A stretch of 64,000 bases of DNA from Domibacillus indicus (GTDB lineage Bacteria; Bacillota; Bacilli; Bacillales; Domibacillaceae), in assembly GCF_000970685.1 (NCBI RefSeq), contig NZ_LAJB01000017.1, forward strand, positions 1 to 64,000, written 5' to 3'. Within the stretch, counting starts at the first letter, position 1. Each line of letters starts with the position of its first letter. A model generated the notes under the pieces. The model saw only the letters and a list, made by a program, of their open reading frames with translations, did no database searches and had not been told where the DNA came from. This document shows positions 1-8,681 of the stretch, one piece after another. The position numbers and the translations under genes are program-made.

Positions 1-78
1 GTACTGGCTCGTGCGGTGAAGTGGCATTTAGAAGACCGCGTGATTGTTCACGAAAACAAAACGATTGTATTCCAATAA
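1..78 (+). CDS. purU: Formyltetrahydrofolate deformylase, C-terminal end only
   Basis: The first 25 codons read open and end in TAA at 76-78. The peptide (LARAVKWHLEDRVIVHENK, then TIVFQ) resembles the C-terminus of PurU, which hydrolyses 10-formyl-THF to THF and formate. The rest of the gene is outside the window, so the assignment rests on this short conserved tail alone. It converges with ureH. Confidence 0.65.
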   Translation, partial: VLARAVKWHLEDRVIVHENKTIVFQ

Positions 79-84
79 GAAAAA

Positions 85-109
85 AAGCCGTTTCTTTCTA
101 GAATGGCTT
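85..109 (+). terminator. Imperfect hairpin after purU
   Basis: Arms AAGCCGTTTCT and AGAATGGCTT can pair with a bulge, six bases after the purU stop. No T-run follows on the plus strand; instead the repeat element starts five bases later. It may be a terminator whose T-tract was lost when the repeat arrived. Confidence 0.45.
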
Positions 110-114
110 GAGAA

Positions 115-254
115 TGTAGACAAAGTTAGAAAGCAGGCTGATTGAAAACGTTTGTTCTTCCAGGAACGCCGCCGGCTGGGAAGCGGAGTGACCGTTTGGG
201 GGTCATGAGCATTCACAGCCGGCAAGTGACGCCGAAAGCAAGCGTTTGTCAACA
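115..254. repeat. MITE-like intergenic repeat, copy 1
   Basis: This 140-bp element is nearly identical to 6010-6148. Its ends are short inverted repeats (TGTAGACAAA and TTTGTCAACA). Inside are a perfect GCCGGCTG/CAGCCGGC stem and, nested in it, a TGACC/GGTCA hairpin. The copies differ mainly in loops. No coding potential is seen. It sits between two convergent genes (purU and ureH). Confidence 0.8.
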
Positions 255-286
255 GCCTGAGACTGCCCTTTAAAGCAGCCTGCTTA

Positions 287-910
287 TCAGGAAATCAATC
301 CTGAGCCTGTCTGTACCATATAATACAGACCGTATACAATACTGATGGCCGATGTCAGCCGAATAAAAAAAACAGGGAGCGACTTACGGGTGGAGACAAG
401 AAACGGCAAGCCCAGCACTGCTGTAAACAGAAACATCCCTGCAACTGTTCCTGCCCCGAAAATAAGAATAAATTGAAACGCCTCTAAGCCGGTGTCAGCT
501 GTTGATGCCGTCAGCAGTACCATAGCCGCACTTCCGGCAAGCCCGTGAATAACACCAATTGCAAATGACCTTTTATGAAAATGCTGCTGTTCTCTTTCTT
601 TAAAGTCAGCCCTGGCTTTGCGAATTCCGTTTAGGCCCAAATAAACGAGCATCACGCCGACAAAAAACTCAAGCAGTGAAGCTACAGTTTCTGGAATATG
701 GCGGCCAAGCGCCACGGCTGTCACTCCGATTACCAAAAGAGTTGCCGTATGTCCAAGTCCCCAGAATACACCGGCCAGCGAAGAGTGGGACCATTTTTTT
801 GTCCGGCTTGCAATTGTAGAAACGGCAATGACGTGATCCGGTTCTGTTGCATGCTTGATGCCCAGTGTAAATCCGAGGAACAAAATCGATAGAAGTCCGC
901 CCTGGATCAT
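287..910 (-). CDS. ureH: UreH-type nickel permease / urease accessory protein
   Basis: This is a 207-aa integral membrane protein with about six hydrophobic segments. The motif HATEPDH at residues 20-26 is the HX4DH metal-binding signature of NiCoT/UreH transporters, so it probably brings Ni2+ in for urease maturation. It is last in the urease operon, 13 bp after ureD, with an AGGGGAGAAG ribosome binding site. The gene order A-B-C-E-F-G-D-H matches the urease cluster known from Bacillus sp. TB-90. Metal specificity is inferred from context. Confidence 0.88.
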   Translation of the reverse strand: MIQGGLLSILFLGFTLGIKHATEPDHVIAVSTIASRTKKWSHSSLAGVFWGLGHTATLLVIGVTAVALGRHIPETVASLLEFFVGVMLVYLGLNGIRKARADFKEREQQHFHKRSFAIGVIHGLAGSAAMVLLTASTADTGLEAFQFILIFGAGTVAGMFLFTAVLGLPFLVSTRKSLPVFFIRLTSAISIVYGLYYMVQTGSGLIS

Positions 911-923
911 TTTTCTTCTCCCC

Positions 924-1739
924 TTAATACTTTCTTAACAGCACTGGCTTCTGATCAAGCTTGGCGCGCAGCCAATTGGTACACTTCAAAATGATCTCCT
1001 CGATAACATGGGAGGCATTGGCTAAAATCCGAATGGTGCATCCGCTGTTTTTCAATTCGGAAAATCCAATGCGGGCCTGATTATCGTATAGTTCCAGAAG
1101 CGGTCCCAGCTCTTCCTGCCAGTTTTGCCCAAGCTGTGGCGAGACAATAAACAGCGAACCGGCATGCGTGTAATTTTCCATCTGCATTAACGAAAACAAG
1201 CCATGCTCATCCGGCTTTAAAAAAAGATGATCATACGCCTGAAGAACACCCTGTTCATAAATTTTGAGCTTTGAGCGAATCCATTCGTATCGAAAAGGCC
1301 GGCCGCTTTCAGACCAGCCCGGCGTCATACTGTCACTGTAAAGCAGCGTGGCTCCTTTTTCCATGTGTATAATGGTTTCCTGCTGAAAACGTGCTCGTTC
1401 ATAGGCAATCAGCGGGTCGGGCACATACATAAACGCGCTGCCCTGTGCGAGTGAAACATTCATCGATTGAAAAACCGGTGCGTTCGGTGTTTTGTAGACC
1501 TTCGCTGCTGACTGTGTGGTCAAAGTCATTTTGGCGCCCTGCTCAAGAACCACATCTGTATGGTAGCGGTCGCCGCCGACATAGCCGCCGCCGACATGCA
1601 GGCTGTAAACAGTCGGTTCACTTTCTTCAAAATAAATGGGCCGTGCCACTTTAAACGCTCCGTCAAAATACGTATCTGCCACGACCGTTTTATCGCCCCG
1701 GCAGACCGCTTTCATGCGCAGTGTGCCGGTTATGCTCAT
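924..1739 (-). CDS. ureD: Urease accessory protein UreD (UreH in some nomenclatures)
   Basis: UreD (271 aa) is the scaffold that docks UreF and UreG on apo-urease and, by family knowledge, offers a path for nickel to the active site. The family pattern is visible: [22 protein letters not shown] near residues 36-57 and [13 protein letters not shown] near 73-85, with the typical length. Its ATG overlaps the ureG stop by 4 nt (ATGA), indicating translational coupling. Cytoplasmic, no signal peptide. Confidence 0.95.
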   Translation of the reverse strand: MSITGTLRMKAVCRGDKTVVADTYFDGAFKVARPIYFEESEPTVYSLHVGGGYVGGDRYHTDVVLEQGAKMTLTTQSAAKVYKTPNAPVFQSMNVSLAQGSAFMYVPDPLIAYERARFQQETIIHMEKGATLLYSDSMTPGWSESGRPFRYEWIRSKLKIYEQGVLQAYDHLFLKPDEHGLFSLMQMENYTHAGSLFIVSPQLGQNWQEELGPLLELYDNQARIGFSELKNSGCTIRILANASHVIEEIILKCTNWLRAKLDQKPVLLRKY

Positions 1740-2353
1740 GCTTCGAGCCCCATCAGGAGCGCATTTTCTTTAATCCACTTTACTACGTCATCAAGCCCGG
1801 CTTCTTCTTTTAAGTTTGTGAAGAAAAACGGCTTGTCCGCCCCCCGTGATTTTTTGGTGTCTTCTGCCATGATATCCAGGTTGGCACCGACATAAGGCGC
1901 CAGATCGGTTTTGTTAATAATGAACAGATCTGACTTTATCATTCCCTGTCCGCCTTTACGCGGAATTTTTTCTCCCTGCGCGACATCAATAATATAGATT
2001 GAAAAGTCTACAAGCTCCGGGCTGAAGGTGGCTGCGAGATTATCCCCGCCGCTTTCTACAAAAATAATATCCAGGTCAGGATGTGCTTCGTTTAACTCAT
2101 CAATGGCTGCAAAGTTCATGGATGCATCTTCGCGGATGGCTGTATGCGGGCATCCGCCTGTTTCCACACCGATAATCCGGTCCTGCGGCAGCACTCCGTT
2201 TTTCATTAAAAACTGCGCGTCTTCTTTTGTGTAAATGTCATTCGTTACAACAGCCATGCTGAATTCATTATTCATTGCACGCGTTACTTTTTCAACAAGC
2301 ATTGTTTTGCCAGCGCCAACCGGGCCGCCGATGCCAATCCGTACTGGTTCCAT
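1736..2353 (-). CDS. ureG: Urease accessory GTPase UreG
   Basis: SIMIBI-class GTPase of 205 aa. It has a P-loop GGPVGAGKT at residues 9-17, the nickel-binding Cys-Pro-His ([11 protein letters not shown]) near residue 67, and the GTP-specificity NKTD near 147-150. It supplies GTP-dependent nickel transfer to urease together with UreE, UreF and UreD. The family-typical His-rich N-terminal extension of some UreG proteins is absent, as is usual in Bacillus. It lies 22 bp after ureF. Confidence 0.97.
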   Translation of the reverse strand: MEPVRIGIGGPVGAGKTMLVEKVTRAMNNEFSMAVVTNDIYTKEDAQFLMKNGVLPQDRIIGVETGGCPHTAIREDASMNFAAIDELNEAHPDLDIIFVESGGDNLAATFSPELVDFSIYIIDVAQGEKIPRKGGQGMIKSDLFIINKTDLAPYVGANLDIMAEDTKKSRGADKPFFFTNLKEEAGLDDVVKWIKENALLMGLEA

Positions 2354-2375
2354 TTTTTTCAGCTCCTTTTATAAG

Positions 2376-3062
2376 TTACGACATAAACAGCCGAACCGGC
2401 AGCTGCTCATGCCGCATCTGGGCAATTTCAAGGCCCGGCATATTCATGCCAAGCTCCTCTTCTGTCATCGTTTCTGTTCGTTCCGCAATCTCCTGAATCA
2501 ACGGCTGAAGCGCCAGAAGAATCCGCTGTCCATCCGTTTGTCCAAGCGGAACCGCGCGAACCGCATTTTGGATAAGTGAATGAACGCCTGAAAAAAGGTG
2601 CGCGGCAATGGCATCCTTTTTGTCCGCCTGCAAATGGTGTGCCGCCAGTGCAAACACTATGGACGGGTGGCCGTTCACTTTTTTCTGGCGAATTTGTTTA
2701 ACGTACGTGTCAATAAATGGACTTTTATATAAATCAGCACAAAGCTTTGCCATTCGTTCTCCAATCCGCCGCGTTCCTTCCCGCGTTTCTTTTGGCAGCG
2801 CCAGTGCGGAAAGCATATGGTCAAGCTCTCTTAAATGATCAAACCGGCCGCTTTCAATATCTTCATAGGCGAGCCGGCAGGCAAGTGCATCTGTATAAGC
2901 CATTTGGTTCGTCATATACATGCGCATGGCGGCCTCAAAGGTGGCCGAGTCATGGATGGCGCCTTCATAAATGTATGTCTCCAATCCGAAAGAATGCGAA
3001 AAAGCACCTGACGGAAAATTGGAATCACACAGCTGCATGAAGGACAGCATCGGATTAATCAT
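2376..3062 (-). CDS. ureF: Urease accessory protein UreF
   Basis: UreF (228 aa) acts as the activator or gatekeeper of UreG in the urease maturation complex. The N-terminal signature [17 protein letters not shown]-like stretch ([19 protein letters not shown], residues 8-26) and the all-helical remainder fit the family. It overlaps the 3' end of ureE by 8 nt, so it is probably translationally coupled. Confidence 0.96.
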   Translation of the reverse strand: MINPMLSFMQLCDSNFPSGAFSHSFGLETYIYEGAIHDSATFEAAMRMYMTNQMAYTDALACRLAYEDIESGRFDHLRELDHMLSALALPKETREGTRRIGERMAKLCADLYKSPFIDTYVKQIRQKKVNGHPSIVFALAAHHLQADKKDAIAAHLFSGVHSLIQNAVRAVPLGQTDGQRILLALQPLIQEIAERTETMTEEELGMNMPGLEIAQMRHEQLPVRLFMS

Positions 3063-3501
3063 GGCTGTGCCCGATATGGCGGAACGCTTTTTTTACCTGG
3101 CGCTCCTCACGGCGAAATGGGATTTCCAGCTTCTGGAGCAGCTCTTCTACTAAATAGTCATACTGTACAATCATTTCATCGCCTTCAAACTGGGCGGGCA
3201 GGTGGCGGTTTCCGAGCTGGTGGGCAATGTCTCCCATCTGCCCGATGGATTCCGGCATAATCGTCAGTACATCGTCTGCTAATACACTAATAACGATCAT
3301 GTTTTTTTCATCACGGTATAAAATGTCCCCGTTTTGCAGATCTTTCGGCTCCCGCAGCCGGATGCCAAGCTCCCGGCCATGGTCTGTTTTGACCCGCTGA
3401 ATCCGCTTGACCAGTTCATCACTCGCCAGAAAAACCCGTTCTGTATGCGGAGCGCGGATATTATCTGTTTCAACATTTCCAATTACTTTTTCAATAATCA
3501 T
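3055..3501 (-). CDS. ureE: Urease accessory nickel metallochaperone UreE
   Basis: This 148-aa protein has the UreE N-terminal domain and the ferredoxin-like C-terminal domain that carries the conserved metal-site region ([19 protein letters not shown], about residues 97-115). The tail is short (HIGHSHD), with three histidines, rather than the long His-rich tail of Klebsiella UreE. It delivers Ni2+ to UreG. It starts 12 bp after ureC. Confidence 0.95.
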   Translation of the reverse strand: MIIEKVIGNVETDNIRAPHTERVFLASDELVKRIQRVKTDHGRELGIRLREPKDLQNGDILYRDEKNMIVISVLADDVLTIMPESIGQMGDIAHQLGNRHLPAQFEGDEMIVQYDYLVEELLQKLEIPFRREERQVKKAFRHIGHSHD

Positions 3502-3513
3502 GTTTTCCCCACC

Positions 3514-5223
3514 TTAAAATAAGAAATAGCGCTGTGCCATTGGAACGGTTTCCGCTGGCTCGCACGTAATCAGTTCGTCGTCTACTTTTACTTCATAGGT
3601 TTGCGGGTCCACGTTAATGTCCGGCGTTTCTCCGTTGTATTTCATATCGCTTTTTTGCAATGTGCGGATGCCGCTGACCGGGCGGATCATTTTCTCGAGC
3701 CCCAGCTTTTCAGGAACACCGCGCTCGATCGCCGCCCTGGACATAAATGTCATTGACGTCTGGTACAGCGCTTTGCCAAAGCTTGCAAACATCGGCCGGT
3801 ACAATGCCGGCTGCGGTGTTGGAATGGAAGCATTCGGGTCTCCCATTACGCTGTGCGCGATCAGCCCGCCTTTTAAAACAAGCTCGGGCTTCACTCCAAA
3901 GAAAGCAGGCTCCCATAAAACCAGGTCGGCAAGCTTTCCTTTTTCAACCGAGCCGACGTATTCTGAAATTCCATGGGTAATGGCCGGGTTAATGGTGTAT
4001 TTTGCTACATAGCGCTTTGCCCGAAAGTTGTCTCCTTCGCCTGATTCCTCTTTCATTTTTCCAAGCTGCTTTTTCATTTTATCCGCTGTCTGCCAGGTGC
4101 GCAGAATCACTTCGCCAATCCGGCCCATAGCCTGAGAGTCCGAGCTGATCATGCTGAACACACCCATATCATGCAAGATATCTTCTGCTGCAATCGTTTC
4201 TTTCCGGATTCGTGAATCGGCAAAAGCGATATCTTCCGGCACGGATGGATCAAGGTGATGGCAAACCATCAGCATATCCAGGTGCTCATCCAGTGTGTTG
4301 ACGGTGTATGGCCGCGTCGGATTTGTCGAAGAAGGGAGGATGTTTGGATAGCCTGCCGCTTTAATAATATCCGGCGCGTGCCCCCCGCCTGCTCCTTCTG
4401 TATGATATGTATGAATGACCCGTCCGCCGATTGCCGCGATAGTATCTTCCACAAAGCCGCCTTCGTTTAACGTGTCTGTATGAATCGCCACCTGAATGTC
4501 ATGCTTGTCGGCTGCTTTCAAAGCCGTGTCAATCGCCGCGGCCGTTGTGCCCCAGTCCTCATGGAGTTTTAAGCCAATGGCGCCTGCCTCAATCTGCTCT
4601 TCAAGCGGCTGGAGCCCCGACGCATTTCCTTTGCCAAGAAAGCCAATATTCATCGGAAACGCTTCTGCCGCTTCAAGCATGCGGAAAATATTCCATTCAC
4701 CCGGTGTACAGGTTGTCGCGTTCGTACCGGTAGCCGGTCCCGTCCCGCCGCCAATCATTGTTGTAATACCCGAGGCGAGAGCTGTTTCAATTTGCTGCGG
4801 GCAAATAAAATGAATATGCGCATCAATGCCGCCTGCTGTGACGATTTTTCCTTCTGCCGCAATCACTTCCGTAGAAGCGCCGATGACAATATCTACATTG
4901 TCCATCAAAAGCGGGTTTCCGGCTTTTCCAATTGCCGCAATCATTCCATCCTTGATGCCGATATCCGCTTTATAGATGCCTGTATAATCCAGCACAATGG
5001 CATTTGTCAGCACAAGATCGGCGGCATCTGCACGTCCGGCAAGCGGATGCTGTCCCATGCCGTCCCGAATGACTTTTCCACCGCCGAATTTCACCTCGTC
5101 GCCATAGACGGTGTAATCTTTTTCAATTTCGATAAAAAGCTCTGTATCTGCCAGGCGGACACAGTCACCAGTTGTCGGCCCGAACATATCCGCATACTGG
5201 CGTCGTGGCATATGAAAGCTCAT
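3514..5223 (-). CDS. ureC: Urease alpha subunit (catalytic)
   Basis: The catalytic subunit (569 aa) hydrolyses urea to ammonia and carbamate at a di-nickel centre. Visible residues include HIH (in [14 protein letters not shown], about 135-137), the carbamylated lysine in GLKLHEDWG (about 217), the flap histidine region [19 protein letters not shown], and the metal Asp in [12 protein letters not shown] (about 360). Length is normal. The start overlaps ureB by 4 nt (ATGA). It forms the (ABC)3 enzyme with UreA and UreB in the cytoplasm. Confidence 0.98.
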   Translation of the reverse strand: MSFHMPRRQYADMFGPTTGDCVRLADTELFIEIEKDYTVYGDEVKFGGGKVIRDGMGQHPLAGRADAADLVLTNAIVLDYTGIYKADIGIKDGMIAAIGKAGNPLLMDNVDIVIGASTEVIAAEGKIVTAGGIDAHIHFICPQQIETALASGITTMIGGGTGPATGTNATTCTPGEWNIFRMLEAAEAFPMNIGFLGKGNASGLQPLEEQIEAGAIGLKLHEDWGTTAAAIDTALKAADKHDIQVAIHTDTLNEGGFVEDTIAAIGGRVIHTYHTEGAGGGHAPDIIKAAGYPNILPSSTNPTRPYTVNTLDEHLDMLMVCHHLDPSVPEDIAFADSRIRKETIAAEDILHDMGVFSMISSDSQAMGRIGEVILRTWQTADKMKKQLGKMKEESGEGDNFRAKRYVAKYTINPAITHGISEYVGSVEKGKLADLVLWEPAFFGVKPELVLKGGLIAHSVMGDPNASIPTPQPALYRPMFASFGKALYQTSMTFMSRAAIERGVPEKLGLEKMIRPVSGIRTLQKSDMKYNGETPDINVDPQTYEVKVDDELITCEPAETVPMAQRYFLF

Positions 5224-5543
5224 GCATCTTCCTCCTTATCAAGCGCACCGTTCACGCGGTTATTTAGCCCGTAGACATGGCGTGTTCCGGAAAATGATAC
5301 AAGGCCAACCGGCTTTCCATCGCCTGGTTCAAAACGAACCGCTGTACCTGCCGGAATATTTAGCCGCATCCCGAATGACTGCTTCCGGTCAAATTCGAGC
5401 GATGCATTTACTTCAGCAAAGTGAAAATGAGATCCAACCTGTACGGGCCGGTCGCCTCTGTTTGTAACAAAAACCGTTACTTCTTTTTTTCCTTCGTTGC
5501 ATACAACAGCACTGCTTTGCAGCCTGTATTCACCAGGTATCAT
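5220..5543 (-). CDS. ureB: Urease beta subunit
   Basis: This 107-aa structural subunit starts MIPGEYRL. An upstream in-frame ATG at 5576 would lie inside ureA, while the ATG at 5543 is preceded by AAGGGGGAG at proper spacing, so the shorter start is chosen. The conserved block [10 protein letters not shown] (about 36-45) and the [16 protein letters not shown] region fit the family. Confidence 0.95.
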   Translation of the reverse strand: MIPGEYRLQSSAVVCNEGKKEVTVFVTNRGDRPVQVGSHFHFAEVNASLEFDRKQSFGMRLNIPAGTAVRFEPGDGKPVGLVSFSGTRHVYGLNNRVNGALDKEEDA

Positions 5544-5559
5544 CTTTGCTCCCCCTTGC

Positions 5560-5862
5560 TTATCGTATCGGATCATGAACGGTTACAAGCTTTGTACCGT
5601 CCGGGAATGTCGCTTCTACTTGAATGTCTTCAATCATTTCCGGGATGCCTTCCATCACATCATCCCTTGTTAAAATCGTCGTGCCGAACTGCATAAGTTC
5701 CGGAACCGATTTTCCGTCACGCGCTCCTTCCATTACTTCGTAAGTGATAAGCGCGATCGACTCTGGATAATTTAACTTGACGCCTCTGTTCTTACGCCGG
5801 CGTGCCAGGTCCGCCGCCACTACAATCATCAACTTTTCCTGCTCACGTGCTGTCAGCTTCAC
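5560..5862 (-). CDS. ureA: Urease gamma subunit
   Basis: UreA (100 aa) begins (V)[19 protein letters not shown]. The start used is GTG at 5862, preceded by AGAAGGGG. A longer reading from 5949 would add 29 residues unlike any UreA and would run through the probable promoter. It is the first gene of the urease operon. A GlnR/TnrA-type palindrome lies 36 bp upstream. Confidence 0.94.
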   Translation of the reverse strand: MKLTAREQEKLMIVVAADLARRRKNRGVKLNYPESIALITYEVMEGARDGKSVPELMQFGTTILTRDDVMEGIPEMIEDIQVEATFPDGTKLVTVHDPIR

Positions 5863-5897
5863 GAAAGACCCCTTCTTTCTTCTTAATTCACCACTCA

Positions 5898-5914
5898 TGT
5901 TATATTTTATAACA
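5898..5914. promoter_or_regulatory. GlnR/TnrA-type nitrogen box upstream of ureA
   Basis: The 17-bp palindrome TGTTATATTTTATAACA fits the TGTNA-N7-TNACA consensus perfectly. A minus-strand TATAAT (5917-5922) lies directly upstream, so the box covers the expected transcription start. That position suits repression better than activation. No good -35 box is seen at 17-18 bp. Confidence 0.8.
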
Positions 5915-5980
5915 TCATTATAGCTGGTTTTATCCAAAAAAGGAATCAATCTTTTCTGAAAATTGTTTTTTCAATAAAAA

Positions 5981-6002
5981 AAGAAGGATTTTATCCTTCT
6001 TA
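5981..6002 (-). terminator. Terminator hairpin of the urt operon (distal copy)
   Basis: Arms AAGAAGGAT and ATCCTTCTT form a perfect hairpin, followed in the minus direction by a T-run (TTTTTTT, 5975-5982). The same 22 bases occur again at 6155-6176, on the other side of the repeat element, so the urtE terminator appears duplicated around the insertion. Confidence 0.75.
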
Positions 6003-6009
6003 GAGAGAG

Positions 6010-6148
6010 TGTAGACAAAGTTAGAAAGCAGGCTGATTGAAAACGTTTGGCTTTCTAGGAACGCGGCCGGCTGGGAAGCGGAGTGACCTTTTGGGGTCAT
6101 GAGCATTCACAGACGGCAAGTGACGCCGAAAGCAAGCGTTTGTCAACA
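6010..6148. repeat. MITE-like intergenic repeat, copy 2
   Basis: This 139-bp element matches 115-254 apart from changes near the CTTTCTAGG segment, one base lost in the central loop, and one stem mismatch (CAGACGGC instead of CAGCCGGC). The same TGTAGACAAA/TTTGTCAACA ends are present. It lies between two copies of one terminator hairpin. Confidence 0.8.
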
Positions 6149-6154
6149 GCTTGA

Positions 6155-6176
6155 AAGAAGGATTTTATCCTTCTTA
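6155..6176 (-). terminator. Duplicated hairpin proximal to urtE
   Basis: Same 22 bases as 5981-6002. It lies 10 bp after the urtE stop but is followed by only TTTC rather than a T-run, so it is probably a weaker terminator than the distal copy. Confidence 0.6.
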
Positions 6177-6186
6177 CTTATTTCCC

Positions 6187-6885
6187 CTATACAACCAGAT
6201 GTTTTTTCACCATGTCTTTGTGCACATTGTCCGTTATCCCTTCACTTACAATTGTTCCGTGATCCAGAATGTAATAGTAGTCCGCACAGGCAAAAGCGAG
6301 ATCAAGGCTGTGCTCGACAAGAATGATGCCCATTTCCCCCGTTGAAGCAATGTCCACAATCACATCCTGTATCAGCTGCACAATCGATGGCTGAATGCCT
6401 TCCATCGGCTCATCCAAAAGAAGCATTTTCGGCCTGCCGACAATGGCTCTTGCAATTGCCAGCTGCTGCTGCTGACCGCCGCTTAAGTCACCGCCCTTGC
6501 GGTGCAGCATTTCACCTAAAACCGGAAACCACTCAAATATCTGGTCTGGCAGGCCCTTTCTTTCTTTACTTGGCAGTGCTTCAAGACCAAGCAAAAGATT
6601 TTCTTCCACTGTTAAAGAAGGAAATATTTCTCTTCCCTGCGGCACATACGCAATACCGCTTCTTGCCCGAAGCTCCGGCGCTTTTTTTTGAATTTTCTCT
6701 CCCATCCATTCGACCGATCCCGCAGCCGGTTTCAGGAGGCCGGCAATTGTCTTGATAAGGGTGGACTTGCCGACGCCATTGCGTCCAAGCAGTGCGGTTA
6801 CTTTTCCTATCTCCGCTTGAATGGACACGTTATTTAACACCATGCTTTCATCGTATCCGGCCCGGATTGATTCCACTGTCAGCAT
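6187..6885 (-). CDS. urtE: Urea ABC transporter ATP-binding protein UrtE
   Basis: This 232-aa ATPase belongs to the LivF-like branch. Walker A is GRNGVGKST (about 34-42), the signature is LSGGQQQQLAIARAI (about 134-148), and Walker B is MLLLDEPMEGIQPS (about 155-168). The DEPMEGIQPSIV variant is typical of UrtE. With UrtD it powers high-affinity urea uptake through UrtBC. It overlaps urtD by 7 nt and sits upstream of the urease operon, supplying its substrate. Confidence 0.95.
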   Translation of the reverse strand: MLTVESIRAGYDESMVLNNVSIQAEIGKVTALLGRNGVGKSTLIKTIAGLLKPAAGSVEWMGEKIQKKAPELRARSGIAYVPQGREIFPSLTVEENLLLGLEALPSKERKGLPDQIFEWFPVLGEMLHRKGGDLSGGQQQQLAIARAIVGRPKMLLLDEPMEGIQPSIVQLIQDVIVDIASTGEMGIILVEHSLDLAFACADYYYILDHGTIVSEGITDNVHKDMVKKHLVV

Positions 6886-7631
6886 GCGCTTTCTCTCCTT
6901 CCGAGGTATACTTCCGCCACCTGCTCATTCTGCTGGATTTCGGCCATTGTTCCCTCACAAAGCACCCTGCCTTCATGCATAACGGTTACCTGCTTTGAAA
7001 AATTCCGAACAAATTCCATATCATGCTCTACAATTAAGACCGAGCAATTTTGCGAAATTTCATGAATAAGCTCTCCAGTTTTATACCGCTCTGTTTCACT
7101 CATTCCGGCAATCGGCTCATCAAGAAGCAAAATCTCCGGCTCCTGCATCAGCTGCATGCCAATTTCAAGCCACTGCTTTTGTCCATGGGCAAGCATTCCC
7201 GCCTGCTGATGCCGCTGATGCGCCAGCCCAATGCGGCCGAGCATGGCCTCCATTTTTTCTTTGTCTTCTTTTATTAATCTGGCGCGCATTACTGCCCAGA
7301 GGCTGCGTTTTTGTTTAAGTGAAAGCTCCAGGTTTTCCCACACAGTCAAATTGGCGAAAATAGAAGGAGCCTGAAACTTGCGGGTAATGCCCAGATGCAC
7401 AATTTGATGCTCCTGCAGCCTGCGGATATTTTCCGTTTCCCGGTATACTACTTCACCATCGCTTGCTTTTGTTTTTCCGCAAATCACATCAAGCAGTGTT
7501 GTTTTTCCGGCTCCATTCGGCCCAATTAAAAAGCGGACTTCCTGCGGATAAACCGTTAAATCGACTCCTTGAAGAGCTTGAAACCCGTTAAACGAAACTT
7601 TCACATCACGACACGACAGAATCGGCTGCAT
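6879..7631 (-). CDS. urtD: Urea ABC transporter ATP-binding protein UrtD
   Basis: This 250-aa LivG-like ATPase has Walker A GPNGAGKTT (about 38-46) and Walker B ILLLDEPIAGMSETE. The usual LSGG signature is replaced by LAHGQKQWLEIGM, a known feature of UrtD. The start at 7631 has a GGAGGAACTG ribosome binding site and lies inside the 3' end of urtC (26-nt overlap). Confidence 0.95.
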   Translation of the reverse strand: MQPILSCRDVKVSFNGFQALQGVDLTVYPQEVRFLIGPNGAGKTTLLDVICGKTKASDGEVVYRETENIRRLQEHQIVHLGITRKFQAPSIFANLTVWENLELSLKQKRSLWAVMRARLIKEDKEKMEAMLGRIGLAHQRHQQAGMLAHGQKQWLEIGMQLMQEPEILLLDEPIAGMSETERYKTGELIHEISQNCSVLIVEHDMEFVRNFSKQVTVMHEGRVLCEGTMAEIQQNEQVAEVYLGRRESAC

Positions 7632-8670
7632 CGGCAGTTCCTCCTTTTTGCCTGGATTTCTTTCTGCTTTTTTTCCATGACTCTATTGCTCCTACAAGAC
7701 CGTTTGGCAAAAACATTACTACAATAATAAATAGAAGACCCAGGAAGATTGACCATATGTCAGGATACGACTCACTAAAAAAGCTTTTGGCACTGTTAAC
7801 GATAACAGCTCCTAAAATAGCGCCTATCAATGAATGCCGGCCGCCGACTGCTACCCATAGCACCATTTCAATCGACGGAATAATTCCCATCATAGCCGGG
7901 GAAATAAGTCCGACCTGAAGAACAAACAATGTTCCGGCCAGTCCAGCCAGTGCCGCAGACAGGCTGTAAACAAACACTTTATAAGACGTTGGGTTAAACC
8001 CTAAAAAGCGCACCCTGTTTTCTCCATCCCGCACTGCTGACAATACCCGTCCTGCCCGGCTTTTCGTCAGAGCAGCGGCAAGCGCGAAGGAAGCGCCCAG
8101 AATCAAAACGGTAATCAAGTAAAGGGCGATCTGCACAAGCGGAGAGGCAAGTGAAAATCCGAGAAATGTCGTGAAGTTCGTCAGGCCGTTTGTGCCGCCG
8201 GTCCAATCCTGTTTTGCTACAAAAAGCGTCACAAACACAACGACCACAGCCTGGCTGATCAATGAAAAATAAACGCCCTTAATTCGGTTTTTAAATGTTA
8301 AAAACCCGAGCACTGCTGCAAGCAGTGCGGGAACAAGCAAAGAGGCACCAAGCGCGAAAGCGGGATTAGCAAATGGCCGCCAAAATGCGGGGATTCCTGT
8401 TACGCCGCTCCATTCCATAAAGTCCGGAAGACCTCCGCCCGCTGCTTCAAGCTTTAAATACATCGCTGTACAATAAGCGCCGAGACCGAAATAAACACCG
8501 TGCCCGAGGCTTAAAATGCCGGTGTATCCCCAGATAAGGCAGATGCCGAGTGCCACAAGGGCAAAACATAAAAACTTACCCAGGAGCGCCAGGCGGAATT
8601 CAGTTAAATAAAGAGGGCCTAAAAACAGCGCGATAAAAAAAAGCCAATAGCCCAGTTTTTTCTTATCCAT
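7606..8670 (-). CDS. urtC: Urea ABC transporter permease UrtC
   Basis: This 354-aa LivM-type permease has about ten hydrophobic segments. The EAA-like cytoplasmic region (SAVRDGENRVRFLGFNPTSYK, about 215-235) and the SLGHGVYFGLGAY motif near residue 55 are typical of branched-chain amino acid/urea permeases. It pairs with UrtB in the membrane. It starts 11 bp after urtB with a GGAGGGA ribosome binding site. Confidence 0.94.
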   Translation of the reverse strand: MDKKKLGYWLFFIALFLGPLYLTEFRLALLGKFLCFALVALGICLIWGYTGILSLGHGVYFGLGAYCTAMYLKLEAAGGGLPDFMEWSGVTGIPAFWRPFANPAFALGASLLVPALLAAVLGFLTFKNRIKGVYFSLISQAVVVVFVTLFVAKQDWTGGTNGLTNFTTFLGFSLASPLVQIALYLITVLILGASFALAAALTKSRAGRVLSAVRDGENRVRFLGFNPTSYKVFVYSLSAALAGLAGTLFVLQVGLISPAMMGIIPSIEMVLWVAVGGRHSLIGAILGAVIVNSAKSFFSESYPDIWSIFLGLLFIIVVMFLPNGLVGAIESWKKSRKKSRQKGGTADAADSVVS

Positions 8671-8681
8671 TTTGTTCCCTC

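Noticed and set aside
143-156. cre-like TGAAAACGTTTGTT within repeat copy 1 (also in copy 2)
   Set aside because: It lies in a repeat between convergent genes with no promoter to control, and the match is partial.
28-252. Minus-strand open frame within repeat copy 1
   Set aside because: It is created by the repeat and the purU terminator; the equivalent frame is not kept in copy 2.
5863-5949. N-terminal extension of UreA to an upstream ATG
   Set aside because: The extension covers the GlnR/TnrA box and -10 region and does not resemble UreA; the GTG at 5862 has a proper ribosome binding site.
6879-7631. Possible defect in UrtD because the ABC signature LSGG is missing
   Set aside because: The LAHGQ variant is a known feature of the UrtD family; Walker motifs are intact.
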